From NCBI GenBank assembly GCA_022828595.1, contig JAKGHH010000004.1:77094270-77158269 (forward strand): 64,000 nucleotides of DNA. The letters are read 5' to 3'. Origin of the DNA: Nelumbo lutea. Lineage: Eukaryota; Streptophyta; Magnoliopsida; Proteales; Nelumbonaceae. The position numbers were made by a program, and so were the translations under genes. Positions 43,476 to 54,792 of this stretch are shown piece by piece (the stretch's first letter is position 1; each line of letters opens with the position of its first letter). The notes under the pieces are model-generated. The model made no database searches and had not been told where the DNA came from. It worked only from the letters and a program-made list of their open reading frames with translations.

Positions 43476-45266
43476 ACCGGCGATGAGAATGGGCTATTGC
43501 TTGGTCTTATCAGCCCTGTCTGCAAAAGCTCCTTCACCATCTTCTCTATTTCGGTCTTCTGGTAATACGGGTATCGATATGGCCTCACACTCACCGGTCC
43601 TTTGTCGGGAAGCAGTGCAATCCGGTGGTCATGTGGTCGTTTAGGAGGCAGGCTTGTGGGCGGCTCAAACACATGGGAAAATTCGGTGAGAAGGTGGTCC
43701 ATCTCGGGTGGAAGAAAACCTGGTTGGCCGTTGCTATGTGAAGGAACTATTTGAAAAAAAAAATCCCGTACCTTGTAACCCATTGCATTCCTTGTTGGTT
43801 AAGGCTTCGATGCTGGCTCGTCCCAATCCTTGGAAGGTGCAAGAGAGTCCCTCCTTTTTGAACGTCAAGGTTAGTTGTTTGTAATCCATCTCGACGGGTC
43901 CAAGCGTCTCTAGCCACTGTACTCCCAACACCAACTGGCATGCTGCGACGGGAAGAACATAATAGTCAGCGGTAACGGGGTGTCCTTGAATGGCGAGGGT
44001 GAGAGATCGGCACTGTCCCATACACTCGATCTTTTCACGGTTGGCCACCATAACTTGAAATTTCTTGTCTCGGTTCACTGGCAACCCGAGCTTGGAGACG
44101 ATGGCTTGGTCAATGAAGTTGTGGGTGCTGCCGCCATCAATTAATACGGTCACGTTCTTGTTTTTCAGTTTCCCAAGAACACGTATGGTTTGCGGGTGCT
44201 CAGCTCCTGCAATAGCGTGGAAGGAGATTTCAGGGATGGCTTCTTGGTTTTCCTCCTCTGATTCGACAGTCTCCGCGTCCGCCGGTTCCGGATCCTCAAT
44301 CATGAACAGTTGTGGATGTGCACAACGGTGGCCGGAGGTGAACTTCTCATCACAGTAGTAACACAGCCCCTTCTCACGACGTTCTCGCGCCTCCTGGTTG
44401 GTGAGTCGCCGGAATGTTGAGGAAGGAGCACTGGAAACCTGGTTCGCGCGCGAGCTTGGTGGAGGCCCAAGTACACCGGCCATGGGGTTGGGCGACGCCT
44501 TCTGGGTTGTCATGGCTGATGGGGATCGAATCGGTTGGCTAGCTCTCCGCTGTAAGTGATTTCGTTCCTCAATTAACCAGGCCACTCCAATCGCCTCTAT
44601 CAAAGTTCGACGCTGCTTGATCTTCACATCTAAACGAACGTCATCACAAAGTCCTGCAATGAAACAGCCAATGAGAAAGCTCTCGGGCAGGCCGTCAACT
44701 TGGTGAGAGAGCCTCTCGAAGGCTTCTTGATAAGCCGTCACAGTGGTGGTTTGCTTTAGGCGGGTTAATGCCTCTGATGGGTCATCGTAGTCGGTGGGGC
44801 CAAACCGTTGTAACACCGTTTTGGAGAGTTCTTCCCATGTGAGCGGTCCGCGATGCTTGGTCAACCACCTGTGCCACTGTAAGGCGATGCCTTCCAAATG
44901 GAAGGAAGCTAGCTGCACCTGTTGGTCTGGAACAATATTTTGAAATTCAAAATACTGCTCCGCCTTGTAAATCCAACCGCTCGGATCATCCCCATTAAAT
45001 TTTGGGAATGACAGCTTGACATGTTGATGAGGGTGGTCATGGGTGGAGCTTGAACGGGAAGTATGGGGCTGTGAGGATTCTTCATGGGCGAAGGGGTTGG
45101 TCTCGGGAGTGGTATTGGGAGTGGTTCGTGAGGCTCGAAGGGCTTGGAGTTCAGTTAACACTGCTTGCAAGATAGTGTTCATTTGGTCGAAGCTCGACTC
45201 ATGTCGTGCTAAGGTTTCATTGACCTCATTGCGGAACTCCGCGTTCGTCTTTCCACGGGTGTCCAT
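43469..45266 (-). pseudogene. Gag and protease (chromovirus), frameshifted at the 3' end
   Basis: ATG at 45266 (MDTRGKTNAEF). The 510-codon frame has a coiled-coil N-terminus, the capsid domain (KLSFPKFNGDDPSGWIYKAE, later WEELSKTVLQRFG), a CCHC-like knuckle (CYYCDEKFTSGHRC) and the protease triad in VTVLIDGGSTHNF, where the usual Asp-Ser/Thr-Gly is Asp-Gly-Gly. It ends at 43734 after a frameshift in a ten-base A/T run (43755-43764). The next frame (43783-43469) continues into the RT N-terminus. Confidence 0.9.
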
Positions 45267-45276
45267 GGTCGAACCG

Positions 45277-45290
45277 GCTCTGATACCAAT
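45277..45290 (-). promoter_or_regulatory. Primer-binding site for initiator tRNA-Met (chromovirus)
   Basis: TGGTATCAGAGCC on the - strand lies directly after the LTR. It is the standard site complementary to the 3' end of initiator tRNA-Met. Confidence 0.9.
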
Positions 45291-45727
45291 GATACGCTCA
45301 AGTTATCTAACAAGAGGGAGAAGGATCTAGAATAAGGAGAAGAGAGAGAGAGAGAGTTTGTTTGTAGAAAAGCCAATGCCAACTCCATTCATTCAGGCTA
45401 TATTTATAGCCTTATGGTGCTACAAACTGGGAGTAGAAATAGGAACTACTGCCCCTTAATCTTAGGAGCTTATCAACAAAAAAACAGAATGCACTTATCT
45501 AAGAAACAGAATGCACTTATCTAGAAACAGAAATTGAAGACTTATATAATGCACTTATCTAGGAAACAGAATGCACTTATCTAGGAACAGAATTGAAGAC
45601 TTATCTATTCTAACAGAATTAAAACTGAATGGATAAGGCTTATCCCAACTAAGAGCTAACATGACCGGGTCTTCTGCTGCTATCCACTTTGACCAGGTCT
45701 TCGGCTGCTGCATGCATGCACGTATCA
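45291..45727 (-). repeat. 5' LTR of chromovirus
   Basis: 437 bp with inverted ends TGATACG/CGTATCA. A TATA box (CTATAAATA, -) is near 45401-45409. It contains four copies of a CAGAATGCACTTATCTAGG-type 20-bp unit and a GA microsatellite (45341-45357). It is nearly identical to the retained part of the 3' LTR. Confidence 0.95.
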
Positions 45728-45780
45728 GAAGCCTAACGAATCTGTCTCCCACCGACTGGCGCCTCAAAATCGTCTCACAT

Positions 45781-46763
45781 CATTAAAAGTTGCCGCGCAT
45801 CCTCCCACACGCATGCATATCAATCTCGCGCGGAGCTAATGAAACGGCGGTTAGCACCCATTTCCCCCAAAAATGTCGGTCTCATCTTTGTCTCTATCTC
45901 TGAAACCCAAACCACGGCATCTCCTCCCCCACCGGATCTTGTCAAGAAATCTAACGCCGACGATTATTCCGGTAAATACACCGGGGGTGTATACTCCCCG
46001 TTCCTCTCATCTCAGATATTCTTAAATATGTTTTTCTCAGTTTTTTTAACCTTCTTTTTTGCAATAAAAAAACGCAGAAGGGAAGAAGATACAGGTGCTG
46101 CTGGCTCTGGTTAGGACTCAAAGGCTTGAAACAAAGACAACAATGTCTTTTTATGTCATTCCCAGAAAGCTCTGTGACTTGATTATGAGACTTTTAGTTC
46201 GACAAACCAACTGCTTGATTTCCCTTTAAAGCACAGAAACACATCACTTGTTTATGAGGTCTTCAGCGCCAACCCTCTGATCACGGAAACGATTGTGCTC
46301 TGTCTGGCCCACACAACTTTTATGGATTTTGCTTTTATCTTTGCACTGCGTATCAGCCCAGCTGGAGACATTCCATGGTTAAACTCAAATCAGTGAATTT
46401 AGAGAGGAGTATTCCAGGAGGAAGAGAGAACAGATTCGAGAATACCTATCGGCGATTCTTCCCTTTTGCGTTTTTTCTATTGCAAAAAAATTAAAAAACA
46501 GATCTGACAATATCCGAGATGAGAGGGATGAAGAGTTCTGGTGTATCTACAGGAATGATCGTGGCGTGGGAGTTTTTTGGCAAGATCCGGCGAAGGAGGA
46601 GATGGGGCGGTCTGAGTTTCGGAGGGCAGGTCAATAGGAGTGAAATTCACTTTTTTGGGCGAAATCACGGAAATGGGAGCTAACGGGACGAGCTAACGGC
46701 CGTCCCATTAGCTCCGCACGTGGTTGAGGTACTTGCGTGTGGGAGGACACGCGGCGTTTTTTA
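45781..46763. mobile_element. Foldback element with about 300-bp arms
   Basis: The left arm (about 45781-46095) and right arm (about 46440-46763, inverted) share CCTCCCACACGC, GCGGAGCTAATG, CCCATTTCC and CAATA...AAAACGCA blocks in order. The middle (46096-46440) is a unique 345-bp insert that could be captured host sequence, but I could not identify it. Weaker arm similarity appears to continue left to the chromovirus border and right to about 46815, so the chromovirus probably landed within its left arm. Confidence 0.6.
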
Positions 46764-47010
46764 ATGGTGTGTAACGTTTTAGGGGCGCATGTCGGTGAGT
46801 GGCACAAGATCTATTGGAAAAAAGTTCCAATAATTCGAATTTTAATTTTTTCAGAAAGCTTCAAATTCGAATTCGGATATGGGATTTTCATTATTCATCG
46901 GATATCGAATCCAATTCAGATATCGGATTTTCTAATCATATTCTAATTCAGATATTGTTTGATCTTATTCGAATTCGATCCGTTTGTATCCCTACTTCGA
47001 ACGTGTGAAA
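46764..47010. other. Degraded repeat
   Basis: A GAATTCGAATATCGGAT-rich stretch ends 'cgtttgtatccctac'. It looks like the right half of a hAT-type repeat, but without a left end. Confidence 0.35.
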
Positions 47011-47505
47011 ATGTATGTAGACCCCACATGCATCTCCACCAATGGTATATGGGGCCCACCTTGTAAAGTGTATGTAGACCCTACGTACATGTCCACCAAT
47101 GGTATGTGGGGCATACTTTGAAAAATGTATGTAGACCCCATATATATGTCCACACATGGACCCTACATGCATGTCGACCAATGGTATGTTGAGCCCACCT
47201 TGTAAAATGTATGTGGGCCCCACATGCATGTCTACCAATGATATGTTGAGTCCACCTTGTAAAATGTATATAGGCTCCAGATACATGTCTATACATGGAC
47301 CCCACATACATGTTCACGAATGGTATGTGGGGCCCACCTTGAAAAAATATATGTGGACCTCACATACATGTCCATACATGGACCCCACATGCATGCCCAC
47401 CATGGCATGTGGGGTCCACCTTGAAAAATATATGTGGGCCCCACTTACATGTCCACCAATGATATATGGGATCCACCTTAAAAAATGTATATGGGTCCCA
47501 TGTGT
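47011..47505. repeat. Minisatellite with units of about 60 bp
   Basis: About eight diverged units start near 47011, 47069, 47125, 47208, 47264, 47347, 47427 and 47486. Each has the pattern ATGTATGTGGACCCCACATACATG, TCCACCAATGGTATGTGGGGCCCACCTTG. Some units carry a 20-bp extra 'tccatacatggaccccacatg' copy. Not coding. Confidence 0.85.
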
Positions 47506-48887
47506 TAAACGAAAGGTTCATTGGCCCACACACAAGATATTCACATACGCGTAACACACATTTTCATCACATTATCAATCGATGTTCTATCTTTTATGGT
47601 CTTTCATGATATCTATGGAAAACATTTCAACCAAACAGTTTTTGAATTTTCAAGATCTATTTTCAAAATCCTATCATGTCTTTTAACCATCAGATTTTGT
47701 AACAGATCTTCTGGAAAAGACTTACCAAACAATCACATAATTTTTTTTAAACAAACAAAAAAGAAAAGGTAAAAAATATGCAAGCCAAAACCTAATTCAA
47801 ACGAAGGAAGAATCTCAACCAAAGAGACCGGAAAGACGCCATTAATGATTGGATCATAAATCATAGAATATTGGCAGACTTTTCAAGCTCTACTTATATA
47901 TTTAAAAATAATAATAATTTATTTCGAATGGTTTTTCTCCCTTTGTCGAAGCTTAAAAAAGATAGAGTTTCCAGCAATCGTTAATGGTATTTTGTAAGGT
48001 TTTTCTTCAACATATTTTAGTTTCAAAACTTGTGGGTTAAAACGGACCATTTAGTTTTTTATACATGCTACTGGGTTCCCCACATGTGAACTATGATGTG
48101 CTTGATTTTGTTTGGAAATACACCCCTGCACACACCTATCCAAGTGAAGGAAATCCGGTCTCACAAGAGACATGTAAGAGTACGAACTTAAAGGAAGCAT
48201 TATGTATCAAAAGTGAAAGGTCCAATTCTCTTCTCTAAAACACATGGGTTCAGTGATTTTTCAAACCCAGTTCGCTTTTTGATAAGTTATTTATACGGTA
48301 AATGCAATTATCTAGGTAAATTTTTCTTAGAAAATACTTATCTGGGTAAGTACATTTACCCATATTCTTTTATTTCTTAGTTAAATAAGGTAATGACCAT
48401 TTTAGTCATAAAAATCCATTATTAAAAGAGACATTTTTGTTCTATTCAAATGTTTAACAACTTTCTTCCTATGTGAAAAAGTTATTTATTCACTTAGGAA
48501 ATGGGTATAAAAAAATAAACTTTCCCTGACTCCCACATTAATCTAAAAAATAAACATAGGATTCTTAGTCAATAGAAACAAAAATCTCATTGACCAACTT
48601 TTCCTACTCTCAAAATCCAAAAAAATAAAATCATCTCTTTAATTTCTTTCACCTTTGTCTTTGTCTTGCTCTCCTATTATTATAATCTCTTTAAATATGA
48701 TGAACAATGTTATTCTTTGCTCTCCTGCCGGTGGTCTTTGCTATATTTAAAGTTAGTCGTGTTTTTGAAAAAAAAAATTTATAAAGTGGGTTGTGAGATG
48801 CTTAATGACTGAATAGTATGTTGGATGAGCAATGTTCTTCTTTGTTCTCCTCAGTGATATTTGTTATATTTAAATTTATCTTTATAG
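47506..48887. other. Intergenic, no gene seen
   Basis: AT-rich DNA. Two short stretches with tctaggtaaa/atctgggtaa spacing (about 48310-48360) look like simple internal duplications. Nothing coding. Confidence 0.4.
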
Positions 48888-49005
48888 ATTAAATTTGGAA
48901 AGAGTGTAAATGCAAATATATACAATATAAATACATATAAAATAATGAAAAATATAAGGTTTTACACTCTACAATTTTGTATTTATACTTCTTCCAAACT
49001 GAGCC
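48888..49005. mobile_element. Tourist-like MITE
   Basis: The left arm ATTTGGAAAGAGTGTAAATGC pairs with the right arm, which ends ACTTCTTCCAAACTGAGCC. It belongs to the same family as 15667-15787. The 3-bp duplication is not clear. A second, orphan end (TTCCAAACTGAGCC) follows at 49137-49150. Confidence 0.5.
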
Positions 49006-49846
49006 ATACCAATTTTTACTGGGTAAAAAATTGCTTATTAAGTGGGTTGTGAGGTGTTTAATGACCGAATAGTATGTTTTATCATATGACTATTTTATCC
49101 TTTAAAGACAAAATCTTTCTCTCCTCTTATAACCGTTCCAAACTGAGCCTAAAAAATCAGAGAATTAATACATTGAACTTTTCAAAGAATTTAGTTTCAA
49201 ACACATGACCAGTCGCAGTTTTTCTATGTTTCTTCTCTTTTTCTTTCTACAAAAGTTACCAATAGCTGCCCCCGTTGCCTCGGAATTCAGCATAAAATTA
49301 TTTGGAATAATTCAATCTGATTGGACTCAATGTTCCATTTTCTTGGTTTGTTGCACCGGTTAGCATTGTTTTCAGAACTTCTAATTTCCTATTGAATTTC
49401 TATTTTCTTCAATCCAAAGAAAAAACGACCATTTGTGAGATAATGAAACAATCATAAAAGAAAAAGCTTATCCAATTATTGAAGAACTCAACAAGTTAGT
49501 GGCAGACAAGGGGGTTGATCGGCCTTAACTTGTGTTGAAGAAGGTTAATTTGGACCTTTACTTTATAGGCTTGGCACGGGCCCTGTCGCAGGCTCATTAC
49601 TCTACGAATCCAACTTTGCTTCACGGAGTTAACGAGTATAGTATTATTCCCCAACCCACTCCCTCTCGCTCTGATCAAGGAAAAGAATCCTATTATTGGC
49701 GATACCCGACATCCTGGGCCCACTTTCATAAAAGTGTTTATACGCATCAACCATAATGAGATAGTGTTTATACGCATCAACCATAATGAAATAATGAGAT
49801 TTGAAGTATTAATAAGCTGTTGTTCAATTGCCACCATGTCCATCCA
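49006..49846. other. Intergenic, short direct duplication
   Basis: Bases 49733-49758 and 49764-49789 are nearly identical copies of a 26-30 base unit (AGTGTTTATACGCATCAACC). There is no other recognisable content. Confidence 0.45.
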
Positions 49847-50086
49847 AGGTTAAAAATATCAGCACGTATTGATTCGTATCGGCTGATACGTATCATTTTA
49901 GGATACTTTTGATACGTTCTTATAGTGGGTGTATCAGAGTTCTGATCGGTTTTGGGTGTGAAAAAGACTTAAACCAGCCCCCTGAATCTGTTTAAAAAAA
50001 TTTAAAAAAAAGGTAAAAAAAGAAGGTATTGATTCGTCTGATACACCCATATCGACGTATCGAACGTATCCATATTTTGAACATTG
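49847..50086. mobile_element. Inverted-repeat element rich in GATACGTATC
   Basis: It starts AGGTTAAAAATATCAGCACG, and the right part ends CGTATCCATATTTTGAACATTG. Inner GATACGTATC and CGACGTATCG motifs are mirrored. CATCCA occurs at both borders (49841-49846 and 50087-50092), a possible short duplication. Confidence 0.5.
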
Positions 50087-52535
50087 CATCCACACATGCA
50101 ATTTCAAATATTATATCAATCGTCATGCAAGGGGGGACGTCATTAGGAATTTTAAACTTCATGTTAGATACACTTGATCATTAGCTTAGTTTGGGCTTTA
50201 GTGGTCCTACCTATAACTCAGTTTTTATAAAAGATATAGTAGTATGTGTTTGGTATAACATTCATTTATTAAATAAATGTTTGCATTTAATTTGTTTTCA
50301 AAACCGAAAAAAATACTTAATAAACTGTTTATTGACAATTAGCTTCTATTAGGCATTACATCATTGGAACAGTAAATAAACGCTCATTTTTTTGTACGCA
50401 CATAAATTCAAACCAACTTTCGTGAATATTTATGCATACAGATGAACATAATGAGAAAAATGCTGATTTGACAATAACATGACAACGTTTATCAAAATGC
50501 CTATCACGAAATGCCCACGGAATCAAATATACGCATAGTTAATGTTGTTTGTTATCAAAGTGATTTAGCTTTAAAATTATTTTACGAAATAAAAAAAAAT
50601 TTCTTTAAGAACTTTTCTTCAACTTCATATTTCTTTCTTATTTTCTAGAAGACCAAACACGGCCTTAGAGAGTTTACCAAAACAAAAAACAAAGAAACAC
50701 AGCCTTAGAGATGGGCTACACCATATTATGGCAATGAAATCGATTTCAGTGCTAACAAGACTGTGTTCACATCGTTGGCACAGTCCCTTGCAGTTTGCAT
50801 TGGGAATATTTCGCCATGAAAAAAAAAACATACAATGTGAAAATATTCCCAATGCATGGATTTAAAGGCTGTGCGAATGATGTGAATACAGTCTTGTGAG
50901 CACTGAAGTCGATCTCTATAGGGTGGGGCAGGGATGGAGATTGGTTCCCTATCTTCGTCCCCACCAATGGGGACAACTGAGATCCCCACTTTTCACCATT
51001 TTTTATGATGTTAAATTTGTTTTATTTTTTATTTCTGTTTTATTTCAATTTTTATAAAGTAAAATAGTTTTAATTTATAATCCTAATAAATAGATCTAAC
51101 TATATTCAAACATATTTTTAATTAATATAATCCACGTGAGGTGGGGATTGTTCTCGCCCCACCAGTGGAAATGGAAATTTCTCCATCCCCCACAGGGATC
51201 CAGCAAATGGGAAAAATGGCCATACTTAATTACAAGGGAAAAGCTTTAGCTGTTGGAGGTTGTTTGGAACAATCTTGAACATGATACATTACGATGGATG
51301 CAAGGTAAAAGAGTAATTGCATCAATATTCTTTTGATCAAAAAGAGATGCAAGCAGGCAAAAAGAAGATCCAACCCAACTAGAAAAAATAGAGTTGGGGT
51401 CTCATATTTAACTATCTGAATTTGTGAATGATCCAATCCAATCCAATCCGAAAATTTTGGGTTGAGCTGTGCCGGGTTATGGGTTAACCCGCTGACCCAA
51501 ATGTCTAATTGAAACTTTTATGTATTATTAGAAACTTCCACTCTTTAATCTTTACTATTTGGTCTTTATTCTTTATCATTTAATATTTGAATCATTGAAT
51601 GTTCAAGTTTTTTTTATTTTATGTTTAAAATTTTAAGATTAATTCTTTTCATTTTGACATTTTTTATATATTTTTTCTTCACTTTTTTAAAATTTCAACT
51701 ATTTTAGAATGAATGAATTGACCCGTAGAACCACCCTAAACTGATGCAGGAGACTGAATGGGTTGACATCTCATGCCAACCGAGCCCAAGTTTCCCCCAT
51801 TACAAAAACACAAGGAAAAAGGCTTGGCTCTTTAGAAAAAAAGCAGTCTGCACATGACACATTACCTCATTTGGTTTCTTATTTATTATTTTAATTAATT
51901 GGATATTATTTTTCTCAAGGAAGTGGGATATGGGTAAGTCTTAAATGGAATAAATGTGAAATATGGGCTCGACAGTGAGCTGTTATATTAGACTTAATGG
52001 CACCATGCTTAGGACCACTTGATTTTTGTACATTATATTCTGTGAATAGACTACGAATTCCACTTTGTAAATTTGGTTTTTAAATAGGACGATCTGTTTG
52101 TTATGTAGTTGCTGCTGCTTGTATCCGAATACTTTTTTCTATTTAAAGTAGGAGTTTACAACCTGTCCATTTAGGGGTGTTCTCCGATGTGAATTGTTTT
52201 TTCGTTGTTGTGAGTTTAAAAAATAAATTAAAAACTATCTAGTTTGAAAACAAAGTGTTCTCCGATGGTTGAGCATGTTTTCATCTAATATTTATCATCA
52301 TCTTTTATGCATAAATCATACAATATCTGCACTCTAAATTTGTTTTTGTTTTAAAAACCATCATTTTGGTGATTTTAAGAGTCTATTTGATTTATAGTCA
52401 TAATCACTATTCTTTTAAAAGGCTTAAGCCTTGAGGCAATGTGCACAGATTTTAACTCAAGATTTAAGCCTCAAATAAATATTTATTTTATGGATATTTA
52501 TACTTTTTATCATTCTAACTTGATATATTATATGT
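50087..52535. other. Intergenic with hairpin and GGGGATGGGG repeat
   Basis: AT-rich. It holds the hairpin at 50735-50915 and, next to it (50920-51205), an inverted stretch of GGTGGGGCAGGGATGG / CTCCATCCCCCACAGGG. A short AATCCAATCCAATCCG repeat is at 51433-51450. No gene was seen. Confidence 0.4.
50735..50915. repeat. Imperfect hairpin with about 85-base arms
   Basis: The left arm includes TTCAGTGCTAACAAGACTG and GCATTGGGAATATTT. The right arm has AAATATTCCCAATGC and CAGTCTTGTGAGCACTGAAG, inverted. The loop is an A-run (50819-50829). It is probably a small MITE; a hairpin RNA precursor is possible but unproven. Confidence 0.6.
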
Positions 52536-52838
52536 ATGGTTTTTGAATTGCCGTTGTTTCAGACACTTGGATCGTTCGGCCTAGGAACCGTCTAGGCAAC
52601 CAGTTCTGTTTTACCTCAAATCCAGTCCCTGACCAAAAATCATTGAATCGGTCAATGGCCCATTGACCCAAGTAGTCGAACCGTCAATCCGTTCCATGGT
52701 TTTTAGTTGTTTTTTATTTTAATTATTTTTTTAATTTTTTGTCAAAATGGGTTGTCCATTCGAACCGGGCAGTCAAATTATCGATCCAGAAATCGGTGGC
52801 TAGAATGGTTTCGATTCCAGGCCGTTTTTAAAACATTG
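52536..52838. mobile_element. Inverted-repeat element, family A copy 2, with 9-bp target duplication
   Basis: It is flanked by identical ATTATATGT (52527-52535 and 52839-52847). It starts ATGGTTTTTGAATTG and ends CCGTTTTTAAAACATTG. The interior, with CCTAGGAACCGTCTAGGCAACC and GAACCGTCAATCCGTTC, matches 20332-20639 (inverted) and 20985-21190. The 9-bp duplication suggests a Mutator-like origin. Confidence 0.75.
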
Positions 52839-52847
52839 ATTATATGT

Positions 52848-53783
52848 TATTTTTATCAATTTATAAATTTTATTCTTTAAAGTTGTGAGTTATATGTCTT
52901 GCAATGCATTGAGGCTTACACCTCACCTTTTTGGGCCTCAACTATATCTTTAGCCTTTTTAAACCTTGGGAACTGGAATTGAAATTGGAATGGTTTATTC
53001 CCATAATTTGATTGGTTCAAGCATAAATCAGAATAAGAATTGGAATCACATAGAATGAAATTTCATTCCCAATGGAAAAAGGGGAAGGAATGGTCATTTC
53101 CTCAAATGGGGGATTAATTACCATGTCACCAGAAATGGAAATGAAATTCCGATTCCCCCAACCAAATAGTTGGAACTGAAATGTCTCATTCTGATTTTGA
53201 TTCCAATTCTCTATTCCCACAAAGCAAACAAGCCCTAATTGTTTTTTGAAACAAAACCAGAACCTTTTTTACTACTCAAATCAATAACGCAGTCCAAGAA
53301 CATGATTAATATTCACTTCATAAAATACAAAATCACCCCTTACTTTTTTTCTCAAATGGAAATGCATTGACTGAAAAGATGCCATACAAACAGAGCCCAA
53401 CAATTATTAGCCAAATAAGAAGCAACGGAAACAGATTATAAAGTGTTACTAGTCACTTTGATTAGGCAACGGGAAGAGAAGAGCAGCTTCTTCTTCAAGT
53501 CTATCGTTCATCCAATCCGGCAGGGGGTAAAAAGAGGACCATCCAGACCTGATGATCCATGACCACGAGCTACAACGTCAGGTAACAAGCAATAACAAAC
53601 AATTGAACTCCCTTGGCCTTAACATAAAGGAAACTTCCACGTACTCTCACAACTCCAAAATGTCTTTAAGGGATAAGTACACCGCACTCCACTTCAGAAA
53701 TCTGAAATTCTACTAGTAGCCCCCCTATAAACCTCATCCTCTGCGGATTGATAAATCCATCAAGGCAAGAAACTAAAACTTTA
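52848..53783. other. Intergenic, no gene seen
   Basis: It contains a GAAT/ATTCC-rich stretch (52970-53215) with inverted GGAATTGAAATTGGAATGG / ATTCCAATTC parts, likely a decayed foldback element. No protein motif. Confidence 0.4.
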
Positions 53784-54162
53784 GGCTGCGTTTGGAAACA
53801 ATGCAAATAAGTGTGAAAGTAAATATGTAGAATGTAAAATGGTTCATATAAATTGCAAAGTTGAATTAATTTTGCATTGACAAATTTACCTTCTTACCTA
53901 ATAGACTTTTAGTTGTAATAGATGCCAACATGAATTTCAATAAAGCATATACTTTTTTTTTTATCAAAAGCCGACTTGAATGCAAATTTACTAATTTTTT
54001 ATAGATGTACTTTTACATCTTACTATCAATTTAAATATGCATTGGTCTGTCATTTCTTAATGCATAAATATAATGCTGCCAAAAACAAACAGAAATGAAC
54101 TAGAGTGCAAATTTACCTCAACCGGGATTTACACTCCATTTGCATCATTTCCAAATGCAGAC
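53784..54162. mobile_element. Tourist-like MITE
   Basis: It starts GGCTGCGTTTGGAAACAATGCAAA and ends TTTGCATCATTTCCAAATGCAGAC (inverted). The flank is TTA on the left and TTT on the right, so the duplication has one mismatch. 379 bp, AT-rich, non-coding. Confidence 0.65.
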
Positions 54163-54550
54163 TTTCAATCAGAAAAACAAATTGCATTGCTTAAGCCCAA
54201 AGATTCAAAAAACTTTACAGCCTTGCTCATGATAAAAAACTTCCCGTGGATTGCTAAAGATGCATTGTACTCTTTAGTCTATATTTGTTTGCAGTGTAAA
54301 ACTCCATCAATGTAAAAAGTTCATTGATGGAGTTCAACACCAATAGTTTAAAATTTGTGAACCATTGTATTTTGGTAAACGTGATTATCCATGTAGCATT
54401 TACATCGATATAGTATTTACATCGATTATCCATGTAAAACTTTATCTTAAGTGGAGTTTTATGTTGATTTATGATATAAAATTGTACTCCATCCAAACAT
54501 CGATAAATATAAACCGGAAATGTAATTTTACACCAATCTTTATTTATATC

Positions 54551-54779
54551 TATTAAGCGAGCAAGAGAGACTTATCTTAGAATCGCCTTATCCTCTGTAA
54601 ACCTTATCCTTATCTCTTGTATGTTTTAGTTGTTCTTGGTTTTGTTTTTCATTGTTCTTTTAAGAGACTGTAATTACATTCCTAGTGGTGAGTCGAACTC
54701 TCCTCCGTATATAAATTCCCAGCAATCGTTTGCTGGAACAGGGATGGAAAGAAAACTTTTCCTTCGACTGTAGTTCTCA
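54551..54779 (+). repeat. 5' LTR of copia element
   Basis: It starts TATTAAGCGAGCAAG after the ATATC duplication and ends GTAGTTCTCA, directly followed by the primer site. A TATA-like GTATATAAATTCC is at about 54707-54719. Confidence 0.95.
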
Positions 54780-54792
54780 TGGTATCAGAGCC
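54780..54792 (+). promoter_or_regulatory. Primer-binding site for initiator tRNA-Met (copia)
   Basis: TGGTATCAGAGCC is adjacent to the 5' LTR. Its last bases overlap the beginning of the captured RACK1 sequence. Confidence 0.9.

Larger units (their letters stand above)
40755..45727 (-). mobile_element. Chromovirus-type Ty3/gypsy element with intact target duplication
   Basis: On the - strand: 5' LTR 45727-45291, primer site, gag-protease, RT-RNase H, integrase with chromodomain, purine tract and 3' LTR 40990-40755. Both sides carry GAAGC (40750-40754 and 45728-45732), the 5-bp target duplication. The chromodomain in the integrase C-terminus places it in the chromoviruses, whose members often target heterochromatin. 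Defects are few (a homopolymer frameshift, another small indel and three TAG stops), so it is younger than the two Tat-like copies. The 3' LTR has lost about 180 bp. Confidence 0.95.
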
